Assembly (NCBI RefSeq): GCF_009832865.1
Contig: NZ_CP047130.1
Span: 1,860,001 to 1,924,000 of the forward strand
Direction: 5' to 3'
Length of the DNA: 64,000 nucleotides
Source: Colwellia sp. 20A7
GTDB lineage: Bacteria > Pseudomonadota > Gammaproteobacteria > Enterobacterales > Alteromonadaceae
A program made the position numbers and the translations under genes. This document shows, in pieces, positions 36,723 through 44,838 of this stretch; positions within the stretch are counted from its first letter, which is position 1, and every line of letters starts with the position of its first letter. The notes below the pieces were generated by a model. That model did no database searches. It saw only the letters and a program-made list of their open reading frames with translations, and was not told where the DNA came from.

Positions 36723-38072
36723 GTGCAGTTTAGTGATTTTGGATTAGAAAGACCGTTAATGAGTACAGTAGAGCATTTAGGCTTTACTGAGCCCACTGAG
36801 ATTCAGCAACAGGCGATACCTGCGGCTATGCAGGGGCACGATTTAATTGCCTCATCAAAAACTGGCTCAGGAAAAACGTTAGCGTTTATCATCCCAGCTT
36901 TACAGCGCTTAACTAAAAATCGAGCTTTGTCTAAACGAGATCCTCGTGTTGTGATTTTAACGCCAACACGAGAGCTTGCAAAACAAGTGTTTAGTCAATT
37001 GCGCCTATTTACGGCAAATACGCAATTTAAAGCGGTATTAATTTTAGGTGGTGAAAACTTTAATGATCAAGTAAAGGTCTTAGAGAAAGAGCCACATTTT
37101 ATTGTTGCCACTCCTGGGCGATTAGCTGATCATTTAACGCAAGGGCATTTTTATTTAAATGGCTTAGAGTTATTAATTTTAGATGAAGCTGATCGCATGC
37201 TTGATTTAGGCTTTAGTAAAGAGCTAAGCCAAATAAATAAAGCCGCTAATCATCGTAAACGTCAAACATTGCTATTTTCAGCAACACTTGACCATGCACA
37301 AGTGAATGAATTTGCCACTGAATTATTGAAAAAACCTAAGCGTATTGCCATTAATGCTGGGCATAGTGAGCATTTAGATATCACTAAACGTTTTTATCTT
37401 GCTGATAATTTGACGCAAAAAGAAGCGTTGTTACAACACTTTTTAACGAGTGAAACAACACAACAAGTTATTATCTTTACGGCAACACGTAGTGATACCG
37501 AGCGTTTAGCTAAAATGTTATCTGAAGAGAAACTTAATGCAGTAGCGTTAAGTGGCGAGCTAAACCAAGGTCAACGTAACCAGATAATGGAAAGTTTTGC
37601 TAAAGGGCACCATAAAATATTAGTGACAACAGATTTAGCTTCACGTGGGCTTGATTTAGTGAATGTTTCTCATGTTATTAATTTTGATATGCCTAAACAT
37701 ACTGAAGAATTTGTTCACCGTATTGGTCGCACAGGTCGCGCTGGTACTAAAGGCGATGCAATTTCATTAGTTGGCCCAAATGATTGGCTAAGCTTTAAGA
37801 ACGTAGAAGCTTTCTTACAACAAAAAATTAGCTTTAATAAAGTTGAAGGTATCAAGGTAAGTTTTAAAGGCTTGAAACCAAAACAACCTAAAGTAGTTAA
37901 AGCAAAACCAGTGGTTAACAAAAGTACAAAAATTATGGATAACAGACCAAGAAAAGTTATTAAGAAAACATTTCTTGATATAGAAGATGCTGGTGCGATG
38001 AAAATTATTAAGCGTAAAAAAGCATTAACGCCTGCGGAAATAGAAGATAGCACTAAAAAAGAACAGGATTAA
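36723..38072 (+). CDS. DEAD-box RNA helicase, SrmB-like
   Basis: A 449-residue DEAD-box helicase. Motifs in order: Q motif GFTEPTEIQQQAIP, motif I SSKTGSGKT, Ia PTRELAKQ, II LDEADRML, III SATLD, V TTDLASRGLDL and VI HRIGRTGRAG. A basic Lys-rich tail of about 80 residues follows, as in SrmB, which assists early 50S ribosome assembly. The start is GTG at 36723: an ATG at 36719 is in another frame and closes after four codons, and AGGAGAG lies at the right distance. It follows gltX by 77 nt. Assignment to SrmB rather than another paralogue is moderate. Confidence 0.88.
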   Translation: MQFSDFGLERPLMSTVEHLGFTEPTEIQQQAIPAAMQGHDLIASSKTGSGKTLAFIIPALQRLTKNRALSKRDPRVVILTPTRELAKQVFSQLRLFTANTQFKAVLILGGENFNDQVKVLEKEPHFIVATPGRLADHLTQGHFYLNGLELLILDEADRMLDLGFSKELSQINKAANHRKRQTLLFSATLDHAQVNEFATELLKKPKRIAINAGHSEHLDITKRFYLADNLTQKEALLQHFLTSETTQQVIIFTATRSDTERLAKMLSEEKLNAVALSGELNQGQRNQIMESFAKGHHKILVTTDLASRGLDLVNVSHVINFDMPKHTEEFVHRIGRTGRAGTKGDAISLVGPNDWLSFKNVEAFLQQKISFNKVEGIKVSFKGLKPKQPKVVKAKPVVNKSTKIMDNRPRKVIKKTFLDIEDAGAMKIIKRKKALTPAEIEDSTKKEQD

Positions 38073-38118
38073 GTTATTAAGTTAACTTGCCGACACTGTC
38101 TGCAATGATATTACTGTT

Positions 38119-38170
38119 AAAAAGCAACTAATGTTGCTTTTTTTATACCTAAAATACTATTTTAGGTATA
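38119..38170. terminator. terminator hairpin plus adjacent inverted repeat
   Basis: The arms AAAAGCAAC / GTTGCTTTT (38120-38141, loop TAAT) run into further T residues: a clear intrinsic terminator for the helicase gene. Immediately after, TATACCTAAAA / TTTTAGGTATA (38144-38170, 5-nt loop) forms a second hairpin. Confidence 0.85.
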
Positions 38171-38340
38171 AGTATTACTCTACTTGATCAATATGAAAAT
38201 AAAACACAGTAAATCAGCGAATTTTTAAGCCTTCATTATTTATAATTTATATAAAAAACAAAATGAATAATGATATTATTTAAAGAACGAATACACGAAT
38301 TATTATTAAAATAATTGTTTTCATTTCATAGGAAAGTTTC

Positions 38341-40005
38341 ATGACCATAATGCAAAAATTTCTCTGGTTAATTGTTACCTTAGGTAATTTTTCGGCTGGC
38401 TTCTTATATATACAAAGCCCAAGTGTTTTTAGTTTAATCTTATTGTTAGTCACTATGCTGTACAGTGTTATTGGGCTTTATGATGTATTTTATAGCCGTC
38501 ATAGTTTAAATCGACTTTACCCTGTTGTTGCTTATTTACGTTATTTTCTAGAGTCTTTTCGGGTAGAAATACAACAGTACTTTATCGCCAACAATACCGA
38601 AGAACTTCCTTTTAATCGAGAGCAACGTACTTTAGTTTATCGACGTGCAAAAAACGAGCTTGACACCATTGCTTTTGGTACACAACGTAACCTGCTTGAA
38701 GATAATTATTTAAGCTTATGGCATTCATTATCACCTGTTCACATAAAAGAAACGGCGAAAAAAGTACTTATTGGAGGGGATAGTTGTAAACAGCCTTATT
38801 TAGCCTCTTATTTAAATATATCAGCGATGAGTTTTGGCTCCCTAAGTAACAATGCGATCGAAGCATTTAATTTAGGTGCAAAAAAAGCAGGTTGTTATCA
38901 TAATACAGGTGAAGGCGGAGCAAGTCCGTATCACCTAAAGCATGGTGGCGATGTAGTTTGGCAATTAGGTACAGGTCTGTTTGGTTGTCGTGATGAAAAT
39001 GGACGTTTTGACCCCGTAAATTTTAAAAAAACAGCCGTTTTACCACAAATAAAAATGATAGAAATCAAACTAAGTCAAGGCGCTAAACCAGGCCATGGCG
39101 GCGTTTTACCCAAAGCAAAAATTACCGATGAAATTGCGCGTATTAGACATATATCAAAAGACAAAGATTGTATTTCACCTGCGGTAAACCCCGAATGTAC
39201 CACCCCAAAAGAATTATTATCGTTTATTGAGCAATTACGAGAGTTAAGTGGGGGGAAGCCGATTGGCTTTAAATTGTGTATTGGTAACCCTGCTGAATTT
39301 TTAAGTCTTTGTAAGGCTATGTTAGAAACAGGCATTACACCTGATTTTATTACCGTTGATGGTGCTGAAGGTGGAACGGGAGCAGCACCAGTTGAATTCT
39401 CTAATCGTCTCGGGTTAATTTGTTTAGAAGGTGTGAGTATTGTACATAATGCGTTAATTGGTGTTGGCCTTCGCGATAACATAAAAATAATAGCATCAGG
39501 TAAAACGGCATCAAGTTTTGAGTTACTTTCTAAAATAGCTGCAGGTGCTGATATTGTTAATGCGGCTAGAACCATGATGTTAGCAATTGGTTGTATTCAG
39601 TCAAGACATTGTAATACCAACCGCTGCCCAACCGGTATTGCAACACAAGATCCTGCACGAGCTAAAGCGATTGATGTTGAAGTGAAAAGTGAACGTGTGA
39701 AGTATTTTCACGATAATACGCTCGCGAGTTTTTTTGAATTAGTTGGTAGTATGGGCTTAGATGATCCAACTAAACTCGAGCCTCAAATGGTAAAAAGACG
39801 CTCACCTTATGGCACACAAATGTCAATGGGCAGCTTGGTTGCGCCTTTACCGCCTAGAGTGTTAGTTGATGAGACTGTGACGGATGAAACCTGGAAGTTA
39901 TGGTGGCAAGCTTGTAGTGCTGATAAGTTTTATGTGGATGATCTATTCATACTTAAAGCACTTGAGTTTAATCAAGTGAGAAGAACTCAACCGTTAGTTC
40001 ATTAA
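38341..40005 (+). CDS. FMN-binding glutamate synthase-like protein
   Basis: A 554-residue protein with two N-terminal membrane helices (about 7-24 and 28-47), then a glutamate-synthase FMN/TIM-barrel domain (about 150-530). Visible are ISAMSFGSLSNNAIEAF, NTGEGGASPYHL, KPGHGGVLPKAKIT, FITVDGAEGGTGAAPVEF, IIASGKTAS, and the Cys cluster GCIQSRHCNTNRCPTG that binds an iron-sulfur cluster in GltB. The amidotransferase domain is absent, so it is not a full glutamate synthase. Such stand-alone membrane-linked GltB-like proteins have no settled reaction. Start ATG 38341 with AGGAAAG upstream; monocistronic. Confidence 0.88.
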   Translation: MTIMQKFLWLIVTLGNFSAGFLYIQSPSVFSLILLLVTMLYSVIGLYDVFYSRHSLNRLYPVVAYLRYFLESFRVEIQQYFIANNTEELPFNREQRTLVYRRAKNELDTIAFGTQRNLLEDNYLSLWHSLSPVHIKETAKKVLIGGDSCKQPYLASYLNISAMSFGSLSNNAIEAFNLGAKKAGCYHNTGEGGASPYHLKHGGDVVWQLGTGLFGCRDENGRFDPVNFKKTAVLPQIKMIEIKLSQGAKPGHGGVLPKAKITDEIARIRHISKDKDCISPAVNPECTTPKELLSFIEQLRELSGGKPIGFKLCIGNPAEFLSLCKAMLETGITPDFITVDGAEGGTGAAPVEFSNRLGLICLEGVSIVHNALIGVGLRDNIKIIASGKTASSFELLSKIAAGADIVNAARTMMLAIGCIQSRHCNTNRCPTGIATQDPARAKAIDVEVKSERVKYFHDNTLASFFELVGSMGLDDPTKLEPQMVKRRSPYGTQMSMGSLVAPLPPRVLVDETVTDETWKLWWQACSADKFYVDDLFILKALEFNQVRRTQPLVH

Positions 40006-40056
40006 TGCCTAGGTTTAAAGCCTAAACTTATATTTTAATTCCTAATTAAGTTACGC

Positions 40057-40101
40057 TAAACCATATTTACCTATATCTGAAGATACAGGTAATATGGTTT
40101 A
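40057..40101. terminator. long hairpin between convergent genes
   Basis: The arms TAAACCATATTTACCTATAT (continuing CT) and AGATACAGGTAATATGGTTT (continuing A) pair over about 20 bp with one bulge and one G-T pair around a 2-nt loop. There is no long T-tract, but the position between convergent genes and the stem length suggest a bidirectional terminator. Confidence 0.6.
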
Positions 40102-40151
40102 CTTAAACTTAAACTTAAATATAAAATAAAATAAGATAAATAGAGAGTTAG

Positions 40152-41009
40152 TTACTCTGCAATTAATTGTTTAACAGTATAATGTGTGTTGTCAGACCCC
40201 AACTTACTTTTCATGAACGGTAATATTTCATCAAGTTGTTCCGCCAATTGCCATGGTGGGTTAACAATAAATAACCCGGTGCCCGTCATACCATATTCGT
40301 CAGTATCATTTTCTAAGCAAAACTCTACTTGTAAAACATTCTTAACCGCGCTTTTACTAAACGTATAACTCATCTGTTCAACAAGCGCTCGCTTCACAAC
40401 CGGATACCAAAGAATATAAGTACCCGTCGCAAATTTTGCATAAGCTTTAATAATAGTTTTAACCGCTTTGTTATAGTCTTCTTTTAGCTCGTAAGGCGGG
40501 TCGATTAACACAACACCACGACGACTTGGTGGTGGCACTAAACCTAAAACACCTTGATAACCATCACTTTGCTTAACAAATACTTTTTTCCAGCGATAAC
40601 AAAAATCATTTAAATGTTCAATGTCAGTGGGGTGTAGTTCAAATAAGTGAGTGCTGTCTTGTCGGCGCATAAAACGTTTAGCAATACCTGGCGAGCCCGG
40701 ATATAACGTTAAGTCATTTTTATCGTCATTTTCACTTGTAGGATTTAACGCTTTAATTAAATCAATGTAAGGCTGAAGTGATTCAGGAATATTAGATTCA
40801 TTGATTAACTTGGCAATACCTTCTTTATATTCGCCTGTTTTCTGTGCATATTCATCTTCTAATTGATACATGCCAGCGCCAGAGTGGCTATCAATATAAT
40901 GAAAGCCTTTCTCTTTACGCGTCATATAATCAAGTACAAGTGTTAGTACGCTATGCTTGAGTACATCAGCAAAGTTTCCTGCATGAAAAGCGTGACGGTA
41001 ACTTAACAA
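40152..41009 (-). CDS. rlmJ: 23S rRNA (adenine(2030)-N6)-methyltransferase RlmJ
   Basis: A 285-residue SAM-dependent methyltransferase recognisable from MLSYRHAFHAGNFADVLKHS at the N-terminus, the HYIDSHSGAGMYQL segment and the catalytic VLIDPPYEL motif of N6-adenine methyltransferases. It methylates A2030 of 23S rRNA before ribosome assembly. The length matches E. coli RlmJ (about 280). The start ATG is at 41009. It is single, converging on the glutamate-synthase-like gene. Confidence 0.95.
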   Translation of the reverse strand: MLSYRHAFHAGNFADVLKHSVLTLVLDYMTRKEKGFHYIDSHSGAGMYQLEDEYAQKTGEYKEGIAKLINESNIPESLQPYIDLIKALNPTSENDDKNDLTLYPGSPGIAKRFMRRQDSTHLFELHPTDIEHLNDFCYRWKKVFVKQSDGYQGVLGLVPPPSRRGVVLIDPPYELKEDYNKAVKTIIKAYAKFATGTYILWYPVVKRALVEQMSYTFSKSAVKNVLQVEFCLENDTDEYGMTGTGLFIVNPPWQLAEQLDEILPFMKSKLGSDNTHYTVKQLIAE

Positions 41010-41149
41010 AAAAAATCCTTAAAACACAGAATATCTGAGTTTATCAATAGGGTAGTGGACAGGCTAGCTAATATTATTTTTAGCTAACCTATTCTATAAC
41101 AGCTCAAGCTAAACTTATGAATTGGCTTGAGCTATAAATGGGTAAAGTA

Positions 41150-42742
41150 TTACGCTTTGCTTGCTAAGTACTCGTCGTAAGTTCCAGCAAAATCAACATA
41201 ACCCTCGGTTGTTAATTCAATAACACGTGTTGCGATTGTTGAAACAAACTCACGGTCATGGCTAACAAACAACAAAGTACCTTCATAAGTTTCAAGCGCC
41301 ATGTTTAATGACTCGATAGATTCCATATCCATGTGGTTGGTTGGCTCATCAAGTACTAAAATATTTGGTTTTTGCATCATTAACTTACCAAATAACATGC
41401 GACCTTTTTCACCACCAGACAATACGCTTACGTTCTTTTTAATGTCATCGGCAGAGAACAATAAACGGCCTAAGTAACCACGAACCGCTTGTTCATCATC
41501 CGTTGGTTGACGCCACTGGCTCATCCATTCAAATAAGTTCATATCAGTAGCAAATTCGTATTCGTGATCCTGTGCGTAGTAACCAATGTTTACGTTCTCA
41601 GACCAAGTAAATTCACCTGACGTTGCTTCATAACCTACTTCACTCATTAAAGCGCGTAAGAAGGTCGTTTTACCAATACCGTTTTCACCAATAATCGCTA
41701 CGCGCTCGCCTACTTCAATTAAGGCAGAAATATCTTTAAGGACTTGAGCATCATCAAAGTTTTTATTTAATTTTTCAATAACTAAGGCGTTACGGAATAA
41801 TTTTTTCTCTTGTTCAAAACGAATGAATGGGTTACTTCGGCTTGACGCTTTAACTTCATCTAATTGAATTTTATCAATTTGTTTAGCACGAGAAGTTGCT
41901 TGTTTTGCTTTTGAAGCGTTTGCTGAGAAACGTGCAACGAAAGCTTGTAGCTCACCAATTTGTGCTTTTTTCTTAGCATTGTCTGATAACAAACGCGCAC
42001 GCGCTTGGGTAGCCGCTAACATGTATTCGTCATAGTTACCTGGGTAAACACGTAGTTCACCGTAATCTAAATCAGCCATGTGAGTACAAACACTGTTCAA
42101 GAAATGTCTATCATGAGAAATGATAATCATCGTTGAATTACGTTCGTTTAACGTTTCTTCTAACCATTGAATTGTATGAATATCCAAGTTGTTGGTTGGC
42201 TCATCAAGCAATAAAATATCAGGATCCGAAAACAGTGCTTGCGCCAATAATATACGTAATTTAAAGCCAGGCGCGATTTCACTCATTAAACCGTAATGTT
42301 GTTCAACAGGAATGCCAACACCAATGAGCAATTCACCTGCACGTGCTTCAGCACTATAACCATCCATTTCAGCATATTCTGATTCTAAATCGCCAACTTT
42401 CATGCCGTCAGCCTCACTCATTTCAGGTAAAGCATAAATACGGTCACGTTCTTCTTTTACAGCCCAAAGTTCAGTATGGCCCATAATTACTGTATCAATA
42501 ACGTTAGACGTTTCAAATGCGAACTGGTCTTGACGTAATTTACCCAAACGCTCGCCAGTATCTAAGCTTACGTTGCCTGCGGTTTGCTCTAAATCACCAC
42601 CTAAAATTTTCATAAAGGTTGATTTACCACAACCGTTGGCACCGATTAAACCGTAGCGATTTCCGCCACCAAATTTTTGTGAAATATTTTCAAATAGAGG
42701 TTTAGCCCCAAACTGTTGGGTAATATTATTTGCTGTAAGCAT
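41150..42742 (-). CDS. ybiT: ABC-F family ATPase YbiT
   Basis: A 530-residue ABC-F protein, the same length as E. coli YbiT. Two ATPase domains: the first with GANGCGKST and [11 protein letters not shown], the second with [18 protein letters not shown] and [11 protein letters not shown]. They are joined by the charged P-site tRNA-interaction linker (about 240-310). There is no membrane domain; ABC-F proteins act on the ribosome E site to relieve stalling. The first domain has an atypical signature sequence ([16 protein letters not shown]), a trait I recall of this subgroup. Single gene. Confidence 0.93.
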   Translation of the reverse strand: MLTANNITQQFGAKPLFENISQKFGGGNRYGLIGANGCGKSTFMKILGGDLEQTAGNVSLDTGERLGKLRQDQFAFETSNVIDTVIMGHTELWAVKEERDRIYALPEMSEADGMKVGDLESEYAEMDGYSAEARAGELLIGVGIPVEQHYGLMSEIAPGFKLRILLAQALFSDPDILLLDEPTNNLDIHTIQWLEETLNERNSTMIIISHDRHFLNSVCTHMADLDYGELRVYPGNYDEYMLAATQARARLLSDNAKKKAQIGELQAFVARFSANASKAKQATSRAKQIDKIQLDEVKASSRSNPFIRFEQEKKLFRNALVIEKLNKNFDDAQVLKDISALIEVGERVAIIGENGIGKTTFLRALMSEVGYEATSGEFTWSENVNIGYYAQDHEYEFATDMNLFEWMSQWRQPTDDEQAVRGYLGRLLFSADDIKKNVSVLSGGEKGRMLFGKLMMQKPNILVLDEPTNHMDMESIESLNMALETYEGTLLFVSHDREFVSTIATRVIELTTEGYVDFAGTYDEYLASKA

Positions 42743-43210
42743 GATGTGTTCCGTTTAATGTTGTTAGTCATTAGGCGTGAGTTATTGGTGTATTAAGCAA
42801 AGGCTTAATTGAAGAAATCAAATACAATAACCATAAAATAATGCGCGCGATTATACACTATTCTTATTTAACCTGATACGACAATTTAGGTTGATTGCTC
42901 TTAGGGCTGAGCGTTATAAACGTATGCGTTAATTATCTAAAAAATTTAAAAAAGGTATGCAGTGATACCGTCTATAATAGAAATAAAACAAGTTGTTTAT
43001 TGTTATTTGTTTTTTACTTGTAAGTTTAGTTGGTTTGCACGCTTTCCACTAAAAAATTCTAAAGATGGATCATTTTTTAATTTTAAAAAACTAGGAAATA
43101 AATAAGATCTTGAAATACAGGGATTAAAACGATAAGTTAACGGATAATAAATTTACTATTGGAAGGGAATTCTTTTGTAGAAAAAAGGACTTTTGCCCGT
43201 CTAATAAGCT
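42743..43210. other. gap leading into the integron cassettes
   Basis: No gene is seen. The first part is the ybiT promoter region. The end (about 43180-43210, GGACTTTTGCCCGTCTAATA) resembles the right half of an attC site that would precede the first cassette; its left half is not clear. No integron integrase gene is in the window. Confidence 0.45.
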
Positions 43211-43217
43211 GTTATAT
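43211..43217 (+). promoter_or_regulatory. cassette 1 boundary (attC R' core GTTATAT)
   Basis: GTTATAT is the exact complement of ATATAAC, the R'' core of attC1 at 43785, and the match extends to 11 bases (TGTTATATTTT / AAAATATAACA). This is the relation expected between the two ends of one integron cassette. The cassette gene starts 17 nt later. Confidence 0.7.
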
Positions 43218-43233
43218 TTTCAGGATAATTCTC

Positions 43234-43782
43234 ATGCGCGTTGATATTTCGGAATATCTATATCATTGGATTAGAGCCGAATCTGAAGAGGATGCGATTT
43301 ATAAACTTTGCAGTATTATTGAAAATAGAAAATTGTTGGGTGGAAATGGTTTTATCCGAGGACAACATACTTGCATTTGTTTTACTGAAACTCCGATGAA
43401 CCTGTTTCATAAGCGAGAATCAAGGTATAAGAAATTTGGTGTAAGGTTTTTAAAAGAGCATATATTTAAAAAAGGTGGCAGACCCGTAATTTATCAACAA
43501 GATGACGAATATAATAACTTACCTGAAAATCTAAAGTGGCGTCATGTGAGTTTCTCTCCACCCAAGATTGATTTTACATGGGAAAGGGAGTGGCGTTTAA
43601 ATTTTCAAGAACTTGAAATAGAGCCACAAGAAATTACCTTTATAGTACCTCACGAGGGCTTTGGAGAATGTTTAAGCACAACGTATTATACAAAAGAGTA
43701 TCGTACGGTTTTTAGTGCTGTACCAGTAAGTGATCCTTATAGTGTTAATCAACCAGAACACTTTAAATATATCGTTTTATGA
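43234..43782 (+). CDS. cassette 1 protein, CFTETP-type accessory protein of unknown function
   Basis: A 182-residue protein from ATG 43234 (MRVDISEYLYHW). An in-frame upstream start at 43159 would lie outside the cassette boundary and adds unconvincing sequence, so I reject it. The protein has the pattern of DUF2971/AbiGi-like proteins: an entry segment about requesting access (LYHWIRAESEEDA), CICFTETPMNLF, a segment around YKKFGVRFLKEHIF, GGRPVIYQ, and DFTWEREWR. Such families are common in accessory and phage-defence DNA. The likeness is from memory. It ends 2 nt before the attC core. No function can be assigned. Confidence 0.7.
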   Translation: MRVDISEYLYHWIRAESEEDAIYKLCSIIENRKLLGGNGFIRGQHTCICFTETPMNLFHKRESRYKKFGVRFLKEHIFKKGGRPVIYQQDDEYNNLPENLKWRHVSFSPPKIDFTWEREWRLNFQELEIEPQEITFIVPHEGFGECLSTTYYTKEYRTVFSAVPVSDPYSVNQPEHFKYIVL

Positions 43783-43784
43783 AA

Positions 43785-43883
43785 ATATAACAAGAAATTA
43801 AACAAGGACAAAAAACAGTTGGTTTTTGCTCCATCGTCCTTATTTTAACCAACTATTTTTTGCCTATTAATTAGGCGTTAAGC
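43785..43883 (+). other. attC1 integron recombination site
   Basis: The site runs from R'' ATATAAC (43785-43791) to R' GTTAAGC (43877-43883). TAAC/GTTA pair, an unpaired spacer (AAGA / GCCT) follows, then AATTAA/TTAATT pair. The long stem GGACAAAAAACAGTTGGTT (43806-43824) pairs with AACCAACTATTTTTTGCC (43847-43864), with one extrahelical A and one mismatch. The terminal 22 nt form a variable tip. Paired R and L boxes, spacer, extrahelical base and variable tip are the defining features of a folded attC. Confidence 0.85.
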
Positions 43884-43909
43884 AGCTATGAATAGCTTGG
43901 AGTTAATTT

Positions 43910-44809
43910 TTGGCTAAACCACCTTTATCTCATTATTCGCCCAAATTTGCTAATAAAGCTTGGGCGGATGATGATGGATATATATCTTATTTCAGCTCGC
44001 CATATAGCTCAGATATAAAAAAAGAGCCTAAGGGTTGGAAAGAATGGGGTAGGAAAAGAGGATTATATACTTGGGCTGTTGAAAACTCATTAGATAATGA
44101 TTTAGAAACTGATGCTAGCGTCGTATATCAAAAAATTTGCAGTTTTAATGAATTAAATAATGATGAAAGAATAATTTGGTCTCAATTTCTCCTATCTCAA
44201 CTTGTTCGGACACCGACGTATATGGCGTACGAAAATAAAGCTTGTGAATTATTTGGTATCACTGATAAGCCAAAACATGATCGGGTTGGATGTAAAGAAT
44301 GTGGCGATTTAAATTTTGTCGCTAATAGAGATTGGTGTTTACTTTTAGCTCATGAAGACGATTATTTTGTACGGAGTGATAATCCAGTATTTCAAACCGG
44401 CTTTATCGAATTACCAGATACATGTTTATTTTATCCACTCACTCCTAAGTTATGCTTTGTAGCCTGTTCGATGACCGAGGGTTGGAATGCATTTACAAAC
44501 AAGCCCAATGAAACTATTGGTTATGAATTAGATAAAGGTAACGCTCACTTTTATAATTTTCATTTAGCTAAAGCGGCAGGGAGATCATTAATTATATCCC
44601 CACATCACGACGGTGAGATGGCTGAACGGATGTACAATGATGTTCTCGGTATTTATCCTCAGCCACCTTTTTCACTTCATGTTCTGGATAATAATGCTCA
44701 AAGTCCATTTGAAAGTATTCGTAAAATAATGAGTGAAACTGATAATAAGGACTATCCTGATTGGCAAGCAATGGAGCTCGAACCTTTTTATCAAATAAAG
44801 CAGTCGTAA
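43910..44809 (+). CDS. cassette 2 protein, DUF4238-like
   Basis: A 299-residue protein starting at TTG 43910 with TTGGAG upstream; the nearby ATG at 43888 closes after nine codons and is not the start. The opening PPLSHYSPKFANKAW resembles the HYVPQF entry of DUF4238 proteins, and RSDNPVFQ corresponds to the conserved D-N/P-V segment in the middle. A CxxC pair (GCKECGDLN) may bind metal. The family has no known function and is frequent in accessory regions. The gene fills a cassette running from 43877 to the attC half-site at 44814. Confidence 0.8.
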   Translation: MAKPPLSHYSPKFANKAWADDDGYISYFSSPYSSDIKKEPKGWKEWGRKRGLYTWAVENSLDNDLETDASVVYQKICSFNELNNDERIIWSQFLLSQLVRTPTYMAYENKACELFGITDKPKHDRVGCKECGDLNFVANRDWCLLLAHEDDYFVRSDNPVFQTGFIELPDTCLFYPLTPKLCFVACSMTEGWNAFTNKPNETIGYELDKGNAHFYNFHLAKAAGRSLIISPHHDGEMAERMYNDVLGIYPQPPFSLHVLDNNAQSPFESIRKIMSETDNKDYPDWQAMELEPFYQIKQS

Positions 44810-44813
44810 AGCT

Positions 44814-44838
44814 GCTTAACGAGTTAACAAGGACATAT
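44814..44838 (+). other. attC2 left half, interrupted
   Basis: GCTTAAC (44814-44820) is the complement of the cassette 2 start GTTAAGC (43877), and the match extends to 11 bases (GCTGCTTAACG / CGTTAAGCAGC). It continues AGTTAACAAGGACATA, sharing ACAAGGACA with attC1. A right half is not found in place; IS110-type sequence follows. Confidence 0.7.
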
